Source: Ralstonia pickettii (GTDB taxonomy: Bacteria; Pseudomonadota; Gammaproteobacteria; Burkholderiales; Burkholderiaceae). From it: a stretch of 64,000 nucleotides of DNA. The translations under genes were made by a program, and so were the position numbers. Of this stretch, positions 56,242-64,000 are shown one piece after another (the first letter of the stretch is position 1; every line of letters starts with the position of its first letter). The notes under the pieces are model-generated. The model made no database searches. It had not been told where the DNA came from and saw only the letters and a list, made by a program, of their open reading frames with translations. The stretch is from NCBI RefSeq assembly GCF_000607165.1, contig NZ_JFZG01000006.1, positions 930,001 through 994,000 on the forward strand, written 5' to 3'.

Positions 56242-56964
56242 ATGCACAAACACGCGTTATCGGCATGGTTTCGCGCCGGCTTGCGTCATCTGTTGCCGTG
56301 CGCCTGCGCGCTTTGCGGCACGGTGCAGGGCGGCTTGGTGTGTAAGGGCTGCATGGGCGATCTGGCCCCGCAGTTGCACAGGCGGCGCTGCATCCAATGC
56401 GCCATTACGCTAGCGGCGCGGCACGCCGCCCGACATTGCCACGCCTGTTTGGCCGGCGCGCCCGACTTTGACGCGACCGTCGTCATTGCCGACTATGGCT
56501 GGCCGCTTGACCACCTTGTCACCGGGTTGAAATTTCGGGCGCAATTGCCGTTGGCAGCCTGGCTGGCCGGCCGATTGGGCAACGCACTCGCCGCTGCGCC
56601 GGGCGGCTTGCCGGACGTGCTGCTGCCGGTGCCGCTCTCGCCCGCACGCCTGCGCTCGCGCGGCTACAACCAGGCGTGGGAGATTGCCCGCAGGCTGGCG
56701 CGCCAATTGGACATTCCCGCCCATGCCAACGCCCTGCACCGTGTGCGCGACAACCCCGCCCAGGCCACGCTGGACCGTGCCGAGCGGCTGACCAACCTGC
56801 ACGGTGCATTCGTCGTCGCCGAGCCTGCGCGCATCGCGGGGCGCCACGTCGGCGTCGTTGACGATGTGATGACCACCGGCGCAACCCTCGGCGAGATTGC
56901 CACGCAACTCAAACGCGCCGGCGCCACCCGCGTCACCAACGTTGTCGCCTTGCGCACACCCTGA
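56242..56964 (+). CDS. comF: ComF family protein (phosphoribosyltransferase-like)
   Basis: A 240-residue protein with an N-terminal zinc-ribbon-like cysteine cluster (CACALCG, CKGC, CIQC, CHAC at residues 20-70) and a C-terminal phosphoribosyltransferase domain with the PRPP loop VGVVDDVMTTGATLG (near residue 200). ComF proteins are linked to DNA uptake; the biochemical role is unknown. It is divergent from the BioC-like gene. Confidence 0.9.
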   Translation: MHKHALSAWFRAGLRHLLPCACALCGTVQGGLVCKGCMGDLAPQLHRRRCIQCAITLAARHAARHCHACLAGAPDFDATVVIADYGWPLDHLVTGLKFRAQLPLAAWLAGRLGNALAAAPGGLPDVLLPVPLSPARLRSRGYNQAWEIARRLARQLDIPAHANALHRVRDNPAQATLDRAERLTNLHGAFVVAEPARIAGRHVGVVDDVMTTGATLGEIATQLKRAGATRVTNVVALRTP

Positions 56965-57076
56965 TTACGTGCTTATGCGACATTGTGTCGCGCCACCTGT
57001 GCCAAGCTGTGGCGAGGTGACAACCCTTCCCAATGTGGATAAGCTCGCCGCCGAAATTCCCCGCTGCCGCCCGATC

Positions 57077-57547
57077 ATGTTCAACGTCGTCCTTGTCGAA
57101 CCCGAAATCCCGCCCAATACGGGCAATGTGATCCGCCTGTGCGCCAACACGGGCGCACAGCTGCATCTGATTGAACCGCTAGGTTTTCCGCTCGAAGATG
57201 CCCGCATGCGCCGCGCGGGGCTCGACTATCACGAGTACGCGACGATGCGCGTGCATGCCGATTGGGACGCCTTCCTGCGCGCTGCGCAGCCTGATCCCAC
57301 GCGCATGTTCGCGCTCACCACGCGCGGCTCGACGCCGTTTGCCAGCATGGCGTTCCAGCCGGGCGACTGGTTTGTCTTCGGGTCGGAAACGCGTGGGTTG
57401 TCGGAAGCGCGACGCGAGTGGTTTCCCGCTTCCCAGCGGATTCGCCTGCCGATGCGGCCGGATAACCGCAGCCTGAATCTATCGAACACCGTGGCGGTGG
57501 TCGTGTTCGAAGCGTGGCGCCAGAACGGGTTCGCGGGCGGCGCCTGA
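57077..57547 (+). CDS. trmL: tRNA (cytidine(34)-2'-O)-methyltransferase
   Basis: TrmL methylates the wobble nucleotide of tRNA-Leu isoacceptors. The 156-residue SPOUT enzyme has the N-terminal FNVVLVEPEIPPNTGNVIRL and the knot motifs FGSETRGLSE and LPMRPDNRSLNLSNTVAVVVFEAWRQ. The ATG at 57077 gives the family length; the frame back to 56897 overlaps comF. Confidence 0.94.
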   Translation: MFNVVLVEPEIPPNTGNVIRLCANTGAQLHLIEPLGFPLEDARMRRAGLDYHEYATMRVHADWDAFLRAAQPDPTRMFALTTRGSTPFASMAFQPGDWFVFGSETRGLSEARREWFPASQRIRLPMRPDNRSLNLSNTVAVVVFEAWRQNGFAGGA

Positions 57548-57580
57548 TTCAGACCAGACGCGCCGTTGATTGCGGCGTGA

Positions 57581-58597
57581 CTAACGCGCCGATTCGGATT
57601 TGGCGTCGCGCTGCAGTAGACGCTCGACCGCTTTCGCAACAGCAAGCCCTTCGAACAAGACTTCGCAGACGGTAAAGGTGATCGGCATGTCCACGCCCTT
57701 GGCGCGAGCCAGGGCGGCCACGGCACGCGCACAGCGCACGCCTTCGGCGACGTGGCCGAGGCTGTGGAGGATGTCGTCGAGCGAGCGGCCCTGCGCAAGC
57801 TGCATCCCGACCGTGCGGTTGCGTGACAGATCGCCGGTGGCGGTCAGCAGCAGATCGCCCATGCCGGTCAGCCCCATGAATGTTTCGGGCCGACCGCCCA
57901 GCGCCAGGCCAAGGCGCGTCATCTCAGCCAGCCCGCGCGTCACGAGAGCGGCGCGCGCGTTCAACCCCAGGCCCAGGCCATCCGCGGCGCCTGTTGCAAT
58001 GGCCAGGACGTTCTTGACGGCACCGCCCACTTCCACGCCGACGAGGTCATCGCTTGCGTACACGCGCATCGCGTGATGGTGAAAACCGCGCTGCGTGAGC
58101 TTGCACAGCGCCTCGCTGGTCGAAGCGACGGTCATGGCGCACGGCAAACCCTGCGCGACTTCCTTGGCGAAACTCGGCCCAGACAACACACCGACAGCGA
58201 GGTCGGTACGGCCCGATGCCTTCAGCACATCGGCGACGATGGCGTGCGGCAGTGCACTGGTTTCGGGGTCGAAACCCTTGCATAGCCAGATCACGTTGCG
58301 CACACCGCCGTGCGCGGCAATCGTGCGCGCCAGGTCTGCCAGCCCGGCGACGGGTGAAGCAATGACGGCGAGTCCGTCGTCGCCCGCCGCATGGTCAAGC
58401 GCGGCCTGCAAATCAGCAGAAAAATGCAACGACGCCTGCAGCGCCATGCCCGGCAAATACAGTGCGTTGATGTGCGTGGCGGCCATCTGCGCGACGAGGT
58501 TCGCGTCGCGCCCCCACAGCACGACGTCGTGCGATTGCGCGGCGTGGCTGGCCAGGGCAGTGCCCCAGGCACCGGCACCCAAAACGGAAATTCGCAT
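57581..58597 (-). CDS. gpsA: NAD(P)-dependent glycerol-3-phosphate dehydrogenase
   Basis: GpsA reduces dihydroxyacetone phosphate to glycerol 3-phosphate for phospholipids. The 338-residue protein starts at the Rossmann motif [14 protein letters not shown] and has the [11 protein letters not shown] and [22 protein letters not shown] segments of the active site. ATG 58612 is an alternative start five residues upstream. secB precedes it on the strand, separated by a terminator. Confidence 0.95.
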   Translation of the reverse strand: MRISVLGAGAWGTALASHAAQSHDVVLWGRDANLVAQMAATHINALYLPGMALQASLHFSADLQAALDHAAGDDGLAVIASPVAGLADLARTIAAHGGVRNVIWLCKGFDPETSALPHAIVADVLKASGRTDLAVGVLSGPSFAKEVAQGLPCAMTVASTSEALCKLTQRGFHHHAMRVYASDDLVGVEVGGAVKNVLAIATGAADGLGLGLNARAALVTRGLAEMTRLGLALGGRPETFMGLTGMGDLLLTATGDLSRNRTVGMQLAQGRSLDDILHSLGHVAEGVRCARAVAALARAKGVDMPITFTVCEVLFEGLAVAKAVERLLQRDAKSESAR

Positions 58598-58644
58598 GCG
58601 CGTATTCAACATCGGTCAGGCAAAAGTCGAGCAACAGGTCGGGC

Positions 58645-58682
58645 AAAAAAAAAGCCCGCGCAAGCGTGCGGCTGGCGCGGGC
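58645..58682 (-). terminator. Intrinsic terminator after secB
   Basis: On the minus strand GCCCGCGC pairs with GCGCGGGC, and nine T follow. It lies 24 bases after the secB stop. Some read-through into gpsA is possible. Confidence 0.88.
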
Positions 58683-58705
58683 CTCTGGCGCAGTGCGCCT
58701 CGTAC

Positions 58706-59224
58706 TTAGTGAGTAGCCTTCGAGCCGTCCGGCATCACGAGGCCAGCATTGCCGCCAGCTTGTGCCTCTTCCATGGCGGCAGTCAAACGCTGCTCATACA
58801 GGGCCTGGAAGTTGATCTCAGCCAGGTGGATCGGCTGGAAGCCAGCGCGGCCGATGGTGTCGGCAATGTTCGAGCGCAGGTACGGGTACACGATGGTCGG
58901 GCAGGCGATGCCCAGCAGCGGGTCCATCTGTTCGGCCGGCACGTTGCGGATATCGAAGATGCCCGCTTGCTTGGCTTCCACCAGGAACGCGACCTTCTCT
59001 TGCACCTTGGTCGTCACCGTACCGATGACGGTCACTTCAAACACGCCTTCAGCCAGTTGCGAAGCGGCGACGTCCACCTGCACTTCCACGGACGGCTGTT
59101 CCTGCTCGAGGAAGATGTGCGGCGAGTTCGGTTGCTCCAGCGACAGGTCCTTCAGGTAGACGCGCTGGATGTTGAAGAACGGCTGGCCATCCTGGCCCGG
59201 TTGCTGCTGTTGCTGGTCGCTCAT
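58706..59224 (-). CDS. secB: Protein-export chaperone SecB
   Basis: SecB holds precursor proteins unfolded for SecA. The 172-residue protein has a Gln-rich N terminus, the substrate-groove segment [19 protein letters not shown], and [24 protein letters not shown] near residue 110. It is downstream of grxC, the conserved rhodanese-grxC-secB-gpsA order. Confidence 0.96.
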   Translation of the reverse strand: MSDQQQQQPGQDGQPFFNIQRVYLKDLSLEQPNSPHIFLEQEQPSVEVQVDVAASQLAEGVFEVTVIGTVTTKVQEKVAFLVEAKQAGIFDIRNVPAEQMDPLLGIACPTIVYPYLRSNIADTIGRAGFQPIHLAEINFQALYEQRLTAAMEEAQAGGNAGLVMPDGSKATH

Positions 59225-59335
59225 GACTCGCCTTCAAATGGGATGTGGTCAGTGCTTGGCGGAAGCCTCCGCCGCACAAAACGCGTATGGTACATGACCA
59301 AATGGGGCCCGCTATAAGAGCCGGCCCAAAAGTAC

Positions 59336-59359
59336 AACGCCCGGTCAAAACCGGGCGTT
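59336..59359 (-). terminator. Stem-loop after grxC
   Basis: AACGCCCGGT pairs perfectly with ACCGGGCGTT around a four-base loop, 38 bases after the grxC stop. The following T-tract is weak, so it may be a processing or partial terminator. Confidence 0.6.
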
Positions 59360-59397
59360 TCTGTGTGGCGCGCAGGTCGCCAGACCGGGCCGCCGAA

Positions 59398-59655
59398 TCA
59401 GGCAGCCAGCAACGGAACCAAGCCACCGTCGCGGTCCAGCGCAGACAGATCATCGAAGCCGCCGATGTGGCGCTCGTCGATATAAATCTGCGGAACCGTG
59501 CGGCGGTTCGTGCGCGTCATCATCTCTTCGCGCTTGCCGGGTTCGCGATCGATCAGGATTTTCTCGATCTGCTCGACACCGCGTTGCTTAAGGAGTCGTT
59601 CCGCTGCCACGCAATAGGGGCAGACGGTGGTGCTGTACATGACCACGTGCGCCAT
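59398..59655 (-). CDS. grxC: Glutaredoxin 3
   Basis: An 85-residue dithiol glutaredoxin with the active-site CPYC at residues 12-15, the cis-proline segment TVPQIYID and the glutathione-binding GGFDDLSALDRDG. It reduces disulfides and mixed glutathione disulfides in the cytoplasm. It lies 18 bases downstream of the rhodanese gene. Confidence 0.95.
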   Translation of the reverse strand: MAHVVMYSTTVCPYCVAAERLLKQRGVEQIEKILIDREPGKREEMMTRTNRRTVPQIYIDERHIGGFDDLSALDRDGGLVPLLAA

Positions 59656-59673
59656 AACTTCAACCTCGTATCT

Positions 59674-60096
59674 TTATTTCACAACCGGAAGGCCAGCTTG
59701 TTGCCAGGCGGCCAATCCGCCCTCGAGCGAATACACCTCACTGTAACCGGCCTGCTTCAGGACTGCTTGCGCCCGCCCAGCGCGCTGGCCGGTCTGGCAT
59801 ACGAGGATGATGGGGGTCTCTTTGTTCTTTGCAAGCCCGGAAGCCTTGCCTGCAAGCTCCCCCAGCGGCGCGTGCTTGGCTTGCGGCAGATGGCCGGCGG
59901 CGTATTCAGCGCTTTCACGCACATCCACCACCACGGCATTGCGGCGATTGATGAGCTGGGTGGCCGCCGAAGCACCCACCTTGGCGCCACCGCCGCCCGC
60001 AATGCGGCGCTGGATGGGCGCCCAGAGCAGCAGCAGACCCGAAACGATGGCGACGGCAAGCAGTGCGAGGTTGTTGTAATCGGCGAAGAACTTCAC
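59674..60096 (-). CDS. Membrane-anchored rhodanese-like protein
   Basis: A 140-residue protein with one N-terminal membrane helix (about residues 8-28) and a rhodanese domain whose active-site loop is CQTGQR (near residue 100). It probably handles sulfane sulfur or thiol redox. The start I chose is a GTG at 60096 with AGGA 10 bases upstream, giving VKFFADYNN; a TTG at 60126 is the alternative. It heads the grxC-secB group. Confidence 0.85.
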   Translation of the reverse strand: MKFFADYNNLALLAVAIVSGLLLLWAPIQRRIAGGGGAKVGASAATQLINRRNAVVVDVRESAEYAAGHLPQAKHAPLGELAGKASGLAKNKETPIILVCQTGQRAGRAQAVLKQAGYSEVYSLEGGLAAWQQAGLPVVK

Positions 60097-60270
60097 GGTA
60101 TCGGTTTCCTGGGATGGGTCGGGCAAGTCTTATGGGCGAACATCAGCCGAACGATTCGGGGGCCCAATGCCCGCGGCATTATAAAATAGTTGGTTTCAGC
60201 GGCTGCACGATGACGTACGACACGTCGCAGCAGCCGCCCGCAGGTTTTCTCACTTCTCATCATGGCAGTC

Positions 60271-61017
60271 ATGCACAAGCTCGTCCTCATCCGCCACGGC
60301 GAATCGACGTGGAATCTGGAGAACCGCTTCACCGGCTGGGTCGATGTCGACCTGACCGACACGGGCGTCGCCCAGGCCCGCCAAGGCGGCAAACTGCTGC
60401 GCGAAGCCGGCTTCACCTTCGATCTGGCCTACACCTCGGTGCTCAAGCGCGCGATCCGCACGCTGTGGCATGTGCAGGATGAAATGGATCTGATGTGGAT
60501 CCCGACCCGTAATGAGTGGCGCCTGAACGAGCGCCACTACGGCGCGCTGTCGGGCCTGAACAAGGCCGAAACCGCCGCGCAATATGGGGACGAGCAAGTC
60601 CTGGTGTGGCGCCGCAGCTACGACACGCCGCCACCCGCGCTGGAGCCTGGCGCCGACAACGACGCCTTCGGCAACCCCCGTTACGCGGGCCTCACGCGCG
60701 AGCAGGTGCCCCTGACCGAATGCCTGAAGGACACCGTCGCACGCGTGATGCCGCTTTGGGATGAATCGATTGCACCGGCCATCAAGAGCGGCAAGCGCGT
60801 GGTCATCGCCGCGCACGGCAACAGCATCCGTGCGCTGGTGAAGTACCTGGACGGCATTTCCGACGCAGACATCGTCGGCCTGAACATCCCCAACGGCACG
60901 CCGCTTGTGTATGAGTTGGACGCCAACCTCAAGCCGATCCGCCATTACTACCTGGGTGACCAGGAAGCGATTGCCGCTTCGCTCGCGGCGGTGGCCAGCC
61001 AAGGCAAGTCGAAATAA
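60271..61017 (+). CDS. gpmA: 2,3-bisphosphoglycerate-dependent phosphoglycerate mutase
   Basis: GpmA interconverts 3- and 2-phosphoglycerate in glycolysis. The 248-residue protein has the phospho-histidine motif [10 protein letters not shown] (His at residue 8), [24 protein letters not shown] and the second His in [14 protein letters not shown]. An ATG at 60262 adds three residues; 60271 gives the family length. It is divergent from the rhodanese gene. Confidence 0.95.
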   Translation: MHKLVLIRHGESTWNLENRFTGWVDVDLTDTGVAQARQGGKLLREAGFTFDLAYTSVLKRAIRTLWHVQDEMDLMWIPTRNEWRLNERHYGALSGLNKAETAAQYGDEQVLVWRRSYDTPPPALEPGADNDAFGNPRYAGLTREQVPLTECLKDTVARVMPLWDESIAPAIKSGKRVVIAAHGNSIRALVKYLDGISDADIVGLNIPNGTPLVYELDANLKPIRHYYLGDQEAIAASLAAVASQGKSK

Positions 61018-61135
61018 ACCGTAACGGGCGCTACGGCACTCCAACGCCTTTATACTGTCGAAGCCTGTAGCCCGGGATGTGCGCGAGCCGTCCCGGGCCA
61101 TGTTTATCTACTGTTCCCACGTCCACGCTCGACAC

Positions 61136-62752
61136 ATGCGAACTTCGCTCAAGAACATCAGCTTGATCGCCATCGGCCTCGTCACCGGGGTTCTGGCGAC
61201 GCTCCAGCTCTCCGCCACTGCGCAAAACGCGACGGTCGGCCCGCTTCCGCTGGAGAAGCTCAGGCTCATGGCGGACATCTTTGGCCAGATCAAGCGTGAA
61301 TATGTCGAGCCGGTGGACGATGACAAGCTGCTGACCGAAGCCATCAAGGGCATGGTCGCCAGCCTCGACCCGCATTCGGCCTACCTGGACAAGAAGGACT
61401 TCCAGGAGCTGCAGGAAGGGACCCAGGGCCGCTTCGCCGGTCTGGGTATCGAGATCTCGCAGGAAGAAGGCCTGGTCAAGGTCATCAATCCGATCGAAGA
61501 CACCCCCGCCTTCCGCGCCGGCGTGCAACCGGGCGATCTGATCACCCGCATCGACGACAAACCCGTGCGTGGCATGCCGTTGGAGCAAGCCGTCAAACGC
61601 ATGCGCGGCGCGCCGGGCACCAAGGTCACGCTCACGATCTATCGCAAGAAGGAAGAACGCACGTTCCCGCTGACCATCACCCGCGCCGAAATCCAGGTGC
61701 AGTCGGTCAAGGCCAAGATGCTGGACAACGGCATCGCGTGGGTGCGCATCACCAGCTTCCAGGAACGCACCGTGCCGGACCTGGCCAAGAAGCTCAATGA
61801 CCTGGCCAAACAAGACGCCCACCTGAAGGGCCTGATCCTGGACCTGCGCAACAACGGCGGCGGCGTGCTGCAAGCTGCGGTTGGCGTGTCGGCAGCGTTC
61901 CTGCCGCCGGACGCGACGGTGGTTTCGACCAACGGCCAGGTGCCGGATGCCAAGCGCACGTACAAGGCGAGCTTCGCCAACTACCGCTTGAGCAACTTCG
62001 ATTCCGATCCCCTGGTCGGCCTGGACCCCGAGTTCAAGACCGTGCCGATCATCGTGCTGACCAATGCCTACACGGCTTCGGCCTCGGAAATCGTGGCCGG
62101 TGCGCTGCAGGATCATCACCGCGCCAAGACGATGGGCAAGACGACGTTCGGCAAGGGCTCGGTGCAGACCGTGCGTCCGCTGTCGAACGACACCGGCATC
62201 AAGCTGACCATTGCGTACTACTACACGCCGTCGGGCAAGTCGATCCAGGCCAAGGGCATCCGCCCGGATATTCCGGTTGACCAAAACCCGGACGGCGACC
62301 CGGACGATGCGCTGATTACGCGCGAAATCGACACCGAACGCCACCTGCACAACAAGCAGGAGTCGGAAGAAGCCGAGATGACCGAGCGCGAAAAGCGCCG
62401 CATCGAAGAACTGCGTCGTCTGGAAGAAGAAAACGCCAAGAAGACGCCCGAGCAGCGCGAGAAGGAGCGCAACAAGAAGCCGATCGAGTTCGGTTCGGCT
62501 GAAGACTTCATGCTGCAACAGGCCATTGCCGACCTGAAGGGTCAGCCGGTCAAACGCTCGAAGTCGGTGCTGGAAGCCGCGGCTGCCGCGGTGCCGGATA
62601 AGGCAGTGAAGTCGCCGGCGGCCAAGGAATCGAGCGCCCCGGCCAAGCTGCCCAAGGGCAAGGCGACACCGGCGTCCGAGCCGGCTGCCCCGAAGCCCAA
62701 TGTTCCGGCCAGCGGCGTGCAGCCTGCACCGGAGCCCACCGGCGCCCGATAA
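61136..62752 (+). CDS. ctpA: S41 family C-terminal processing peptidase
   Basis: A 538-residue exported serine protease. A signal or anchor segment (about 7-27) leads to a PDZ domain (near residues 95-175, GLGIEISQEEGLVKV) and the S41 catalytic domain with the Ser in TASASEIVAG and the Lys in GKTTFGKGSVQ. The last 140 residues are highly charged and then Ala/Pro/Lys-rich, longer than in most homologs. It is 118 bases after gpmA, a common pair in beta-proteobacteria, and is followed by a terminator. The frame to 61079 upstream is less likely. Confidence 0.93.
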   Translation: MRTSLKNISLIAIGLVTGVLATLQLSATAQNATVGPLPLEKLRLMADIFGQIKREYVEPVDDDKLLTEAIKGMVASLDPHSAYLDKKDFQELQEGTQGRFAGLGIEISQEEGLVKVINPIEDTPAFRAGVQPGDLITRIDDKPVRGMPLEQAVKRMRGAPGTKVTLTIYRKKEERTFPLTITRAEIQVQSVKAKMLDNGIAWVRITSFQERTVPDLAKKLNDLAKQDAHLKGLILDLRNNGGGVLQAAVGVSAAFLPPDATVVSTNGQVPDAKRTYKASFANYRLSNFDSDPLVGLDPEFKTVPIIVLTNAYTASASEIVAGALQDHHRAKTMGKTTFGKGSVQTVRPLSNDTGIKLTIAYYYTPSGKSIQAKGIRPDIPVDQNPDGDPDDALITREIDTERHLHNKQESEEAEMTEREKRRIEELRRLEEENAKKTPEQREKERNKKPIEFGSAEDFMLQQAIADLKGQPVKRSKSVLEAAAAAVPDKAVKSPAAKESSAPAKLPKGKATPASEPAAPKPNVPASGVQPAPEPTGAR

Positions 62753-62785
62753 GACACCGGCCGGCAAATACTGGCAAACTTACGA

Positions 62786-62809
62786 GGCCGTGCACTGCAC
62801 GGCCTTTTT
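62786..62809 (+). terminator. Intrinsic terminator after ctpA
   Basis: GGCCGTGCA and TGCACGGCC form a near-continuous palindrome (inner pairs must open to make a loop), followed by five T. It lies between ctpA and the MoeB/ThiF gene. Confidence 0.75.
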
Positions 62810-62821
62810 CATTGCATCACC

Positions 62822-63571
62822 ATGAACGACGATCAACTGCTGCGGTACTCACGCCATATCCTGCTCGACGAAATCGGCATCGAGGGGCAGGCGCGCCTGC
62901 TTGAGAGCCACGCGCTTGTCATCGGCGCGGGCGGGCTGGGCGCTGCAGCCCTGCCTTATCTGGCGGCGGCTGGCGTGGGCACGCTCACTATCGTCGACGA
63001 CGACTCGGTGGACTTGACCAACCTGCAGCGCCAGATCATCCACACAACGGAATCGGTCGGGCAACCGAAGGTGGCATCCGCGCAGGCGGCCATCGCTCGG
63101 CTGAACCCGGACGTGCGCGTGAATGCCGTGCAGCGCCGGCTCGATGCCGATGCAATCGGCGAGCTCCTCGATGGCGTGAGCGTGGTACTGGACTGCTCCG
63201 ATAACTTCGGCACCCGCCAAGCCACCAACCTTGCCTGCGTGCGGGCTGGCGTGCCGCTGGTATCGGGCGCCGCCATCCGCTTTGACGGACAGATCAGCGT
63301 ATTCGACAGCCGTGCCGGGGGCCCCTGCTACGCCTGCCTGTTCCCGCCCGACGAGCCTGCGCCCGATGTGGCGTGTGCAACGATGGGCGTGTTCTCGCCG
63401 ATGGTGGGCATGGTGGGTACGGTGCAGGCCGCCGAGGCGCTCAAGCTGATCACCGGCATTGGCCGTTCGCTTGCCGGGCGTCTTCTGATGCTCGACGGTC
63501 TATCGATGCAATGGACGACGATGCGCATTGCGCGTGAGCCGTCATGCACCGTCTGTGGCGGCGCGCACTGA
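62822..63571 (+). CDS. moeB: MoeB/ThiF family adenylyltransferase
   Basis: A 249-residue E1-like enzyme that adenylates the C-terminal glycine of a small sulfur carrier (MoaD or ThiS). It has the nucleotide motif GAGGLGAAALPYLAAAGVG (near residue 38), the DDDSVDLTNLQRQ segment, and the zinc pairs CYAC and CTVC. There is no C-terminal rhodanese domain. Neither a carrier protein nor other moa/thi genes are near, so molybdopterin versus thiamine or another pathway is not settled; the symbol follows the usual annotation. Confidence 0.85.
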   Translation: MNDDQLLRYSRHILLDEIGIEGQARLLESHALVIGAGGLGAAALPYLAAAGVGTLTIVDDDSVDLTNLQRQIIHTTESVGQPKVASAQAAIARLNPDVRVNAVQRRLDADAIGELLDGVSVVLDCSDNFGTRQATNLACVRAGVPLVSGAAIRFDGQISVFDSRAGGPCYACLFPPDEPAPDVACATMGVFSPMVGMVGTVQAAEALKLITGIGRSLAGRLLMLDGLSMQWTTMRIAREPSCTVCGGAH

Positions 63572-63591
63572 AGCGCCGGAACACGCGCAAC

Positions 63592-63622
63592 AAAAAAAGG
63601 AGGCCAAGGCCTCCTTCTTTTT
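63592..63622. terminator. Bidirectional terminator between moeB and bfr
   Basis: AAGGAGGCC pairs with GGCCTCCTT around two bases with A and T tracts on either side, between two convergent genes. Confidence 0.88.
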
Positions 63623-63638
63623 CGTCGGTTGACGAGGC

Positions 63639-64000
63639 TTACTCGCCCTCGGGCTCCATCTGCGATTGCAGATAGTTCTGAATGCCGACCTTGTCGATCA
63701 GCTCGAGCTGCGTTTCCAGCCAGTCGATGTGCTCTTCGGTGTCGTCCAGAATGTCGACCAAGATTTCGCGGCTCACGTAATCCTTGACCGATTCGCAGTA
63801 AGCGATGCCCTCGACCACGGTGCCGTGTGCGGCGCGCTCGAGCTTCAGGTCGCACTCGATGATCTCTTTCGTATCTTGGCCGATGAAGATCTTGCCCAGG
63901 TCCTGCAGGTTGGGCAGACCGTCGAGCATCAGGATGCGCTCGATCAAGCGATCGGCATGCTTCATCTCGCCGATCGACTCCTTGTACTCGTGGTCCCCGA
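63639..64000 (-). CDS. bfr: Bacterioferritin (partial, 5' end outside window)
   Basis: The visible C-terminal 119 residues match bacterioferritin, a 24-subunit iron store that uses a di-iron ferroxidase site and heme. The frame is still open at the right edge, where it reads [21 protein letters not shown], holding the ferroxidase Glu and His and the heme-ligand region Met. [15 protein letters not shown] near the end carries the second ExxH. The start and the first third of the protein lie outside the window. Confidence 0.93.
   Translation of the reverse strand, partial: GDHEYKESIGEMKHADRLIERILMLDGLPNLQDLGKIFIGQDTKEIIECDLKLERAAHGTVVEGIAYCESVKDYVSREILVDILDDTEEHIDWLETQLELIDKVGIQNYLQSQMEPEGE

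Overview
The window is a stretch of GC-rich (roughly 65%) chromosome from a beta-proteobacterium of the Burkholderiaceae, most probably Ralstonia. This rests on gene order (kdsD-kdsC-lptCAB-rpoN-hpf-ptsN-hprK-rapZ; lolB-ispE-tRNA-Gln-prs-rplY-pth; an aa3 oxidase cluster beside rpoH) and on protein sequence character. It is mostly conserved housekeeping DNA. I see no insertion sequence, prophage or CRISPR array.

Layout. 1-5050: a Na/Pi cotransporter cut by the left edge, a LysE exporter, apt, a DJ-1/PfpI protein, a ribbon-helix-helix protein and a Kef-type antiporter. 5361-15190: an envelope and nitrogen-PTS block, in which KdsD/KdsC make Kdo precursor, LptC/A/B export lipopolysaccharide, and sigma-54, hibernation factor, PtsN, HPr kinase and RapZ follow. 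15221-19578: mutY, a dynamin-like GTPase and mutM on the minus strand. 19680-25831: a TPR protein, lolB, ispE, tRNA-Gln, prs, rplY and pth. 25856-33820: a DUF4124 protein, ferredoxin, coaD, rsmD, a pair of M16 peptidases, ftsY, and maleylacetoacetate isomerase with an FAH-family hydrolase. 33969-39371: a nitrate ABC transporter locus with an ANTAR regulator and YbiB. 39386-43833: pirin, OsmC and a large membrane diguanylate cyclase. 44033-44962: rpoH. 45031-54998: the cytochrome aa3 oxidase and heme A assembly cluster on the minus strand. 55192-64000: a BioC-like methyltransferase, comF, trmL, gpsA, secB, grxC, a rhodanese, gpmA, ctpA, a MoeB/ThiF enzyme and a partial bacterioferritin.

The most interesting region is 34600-35180, upstream of the nitrate transporter. 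Reading downstream it holds seven complete 42-bp tandem repeats, a near-consensus sigma-54 promoter (35033-35048), two hairpins with six-base loops that carry A at position 1 and G at position 4 (the ANTAR target signature), and a 13-bp terminator stem with a T-tract that shares bases with the second hairpin. The ribosome binding site of the transporter gene comes next. The gene just upstream encodes a NasT-like ANTAR protein, so the locus reads as a complete nitrate-responsive antitermination circuit driven by sigma-54, with an unexplained repeat array where an activator would normally bind.

Other points worth attention are a perfect CIRCE operator before rpoH, a DUF2244 gene at the head of the oxidase cluster interrupted by one in-frame TGA at an expected Trp codon, a terminator-like leader before rplY, and unusual cysteine spacing in the MutY iron-sulfur loop.
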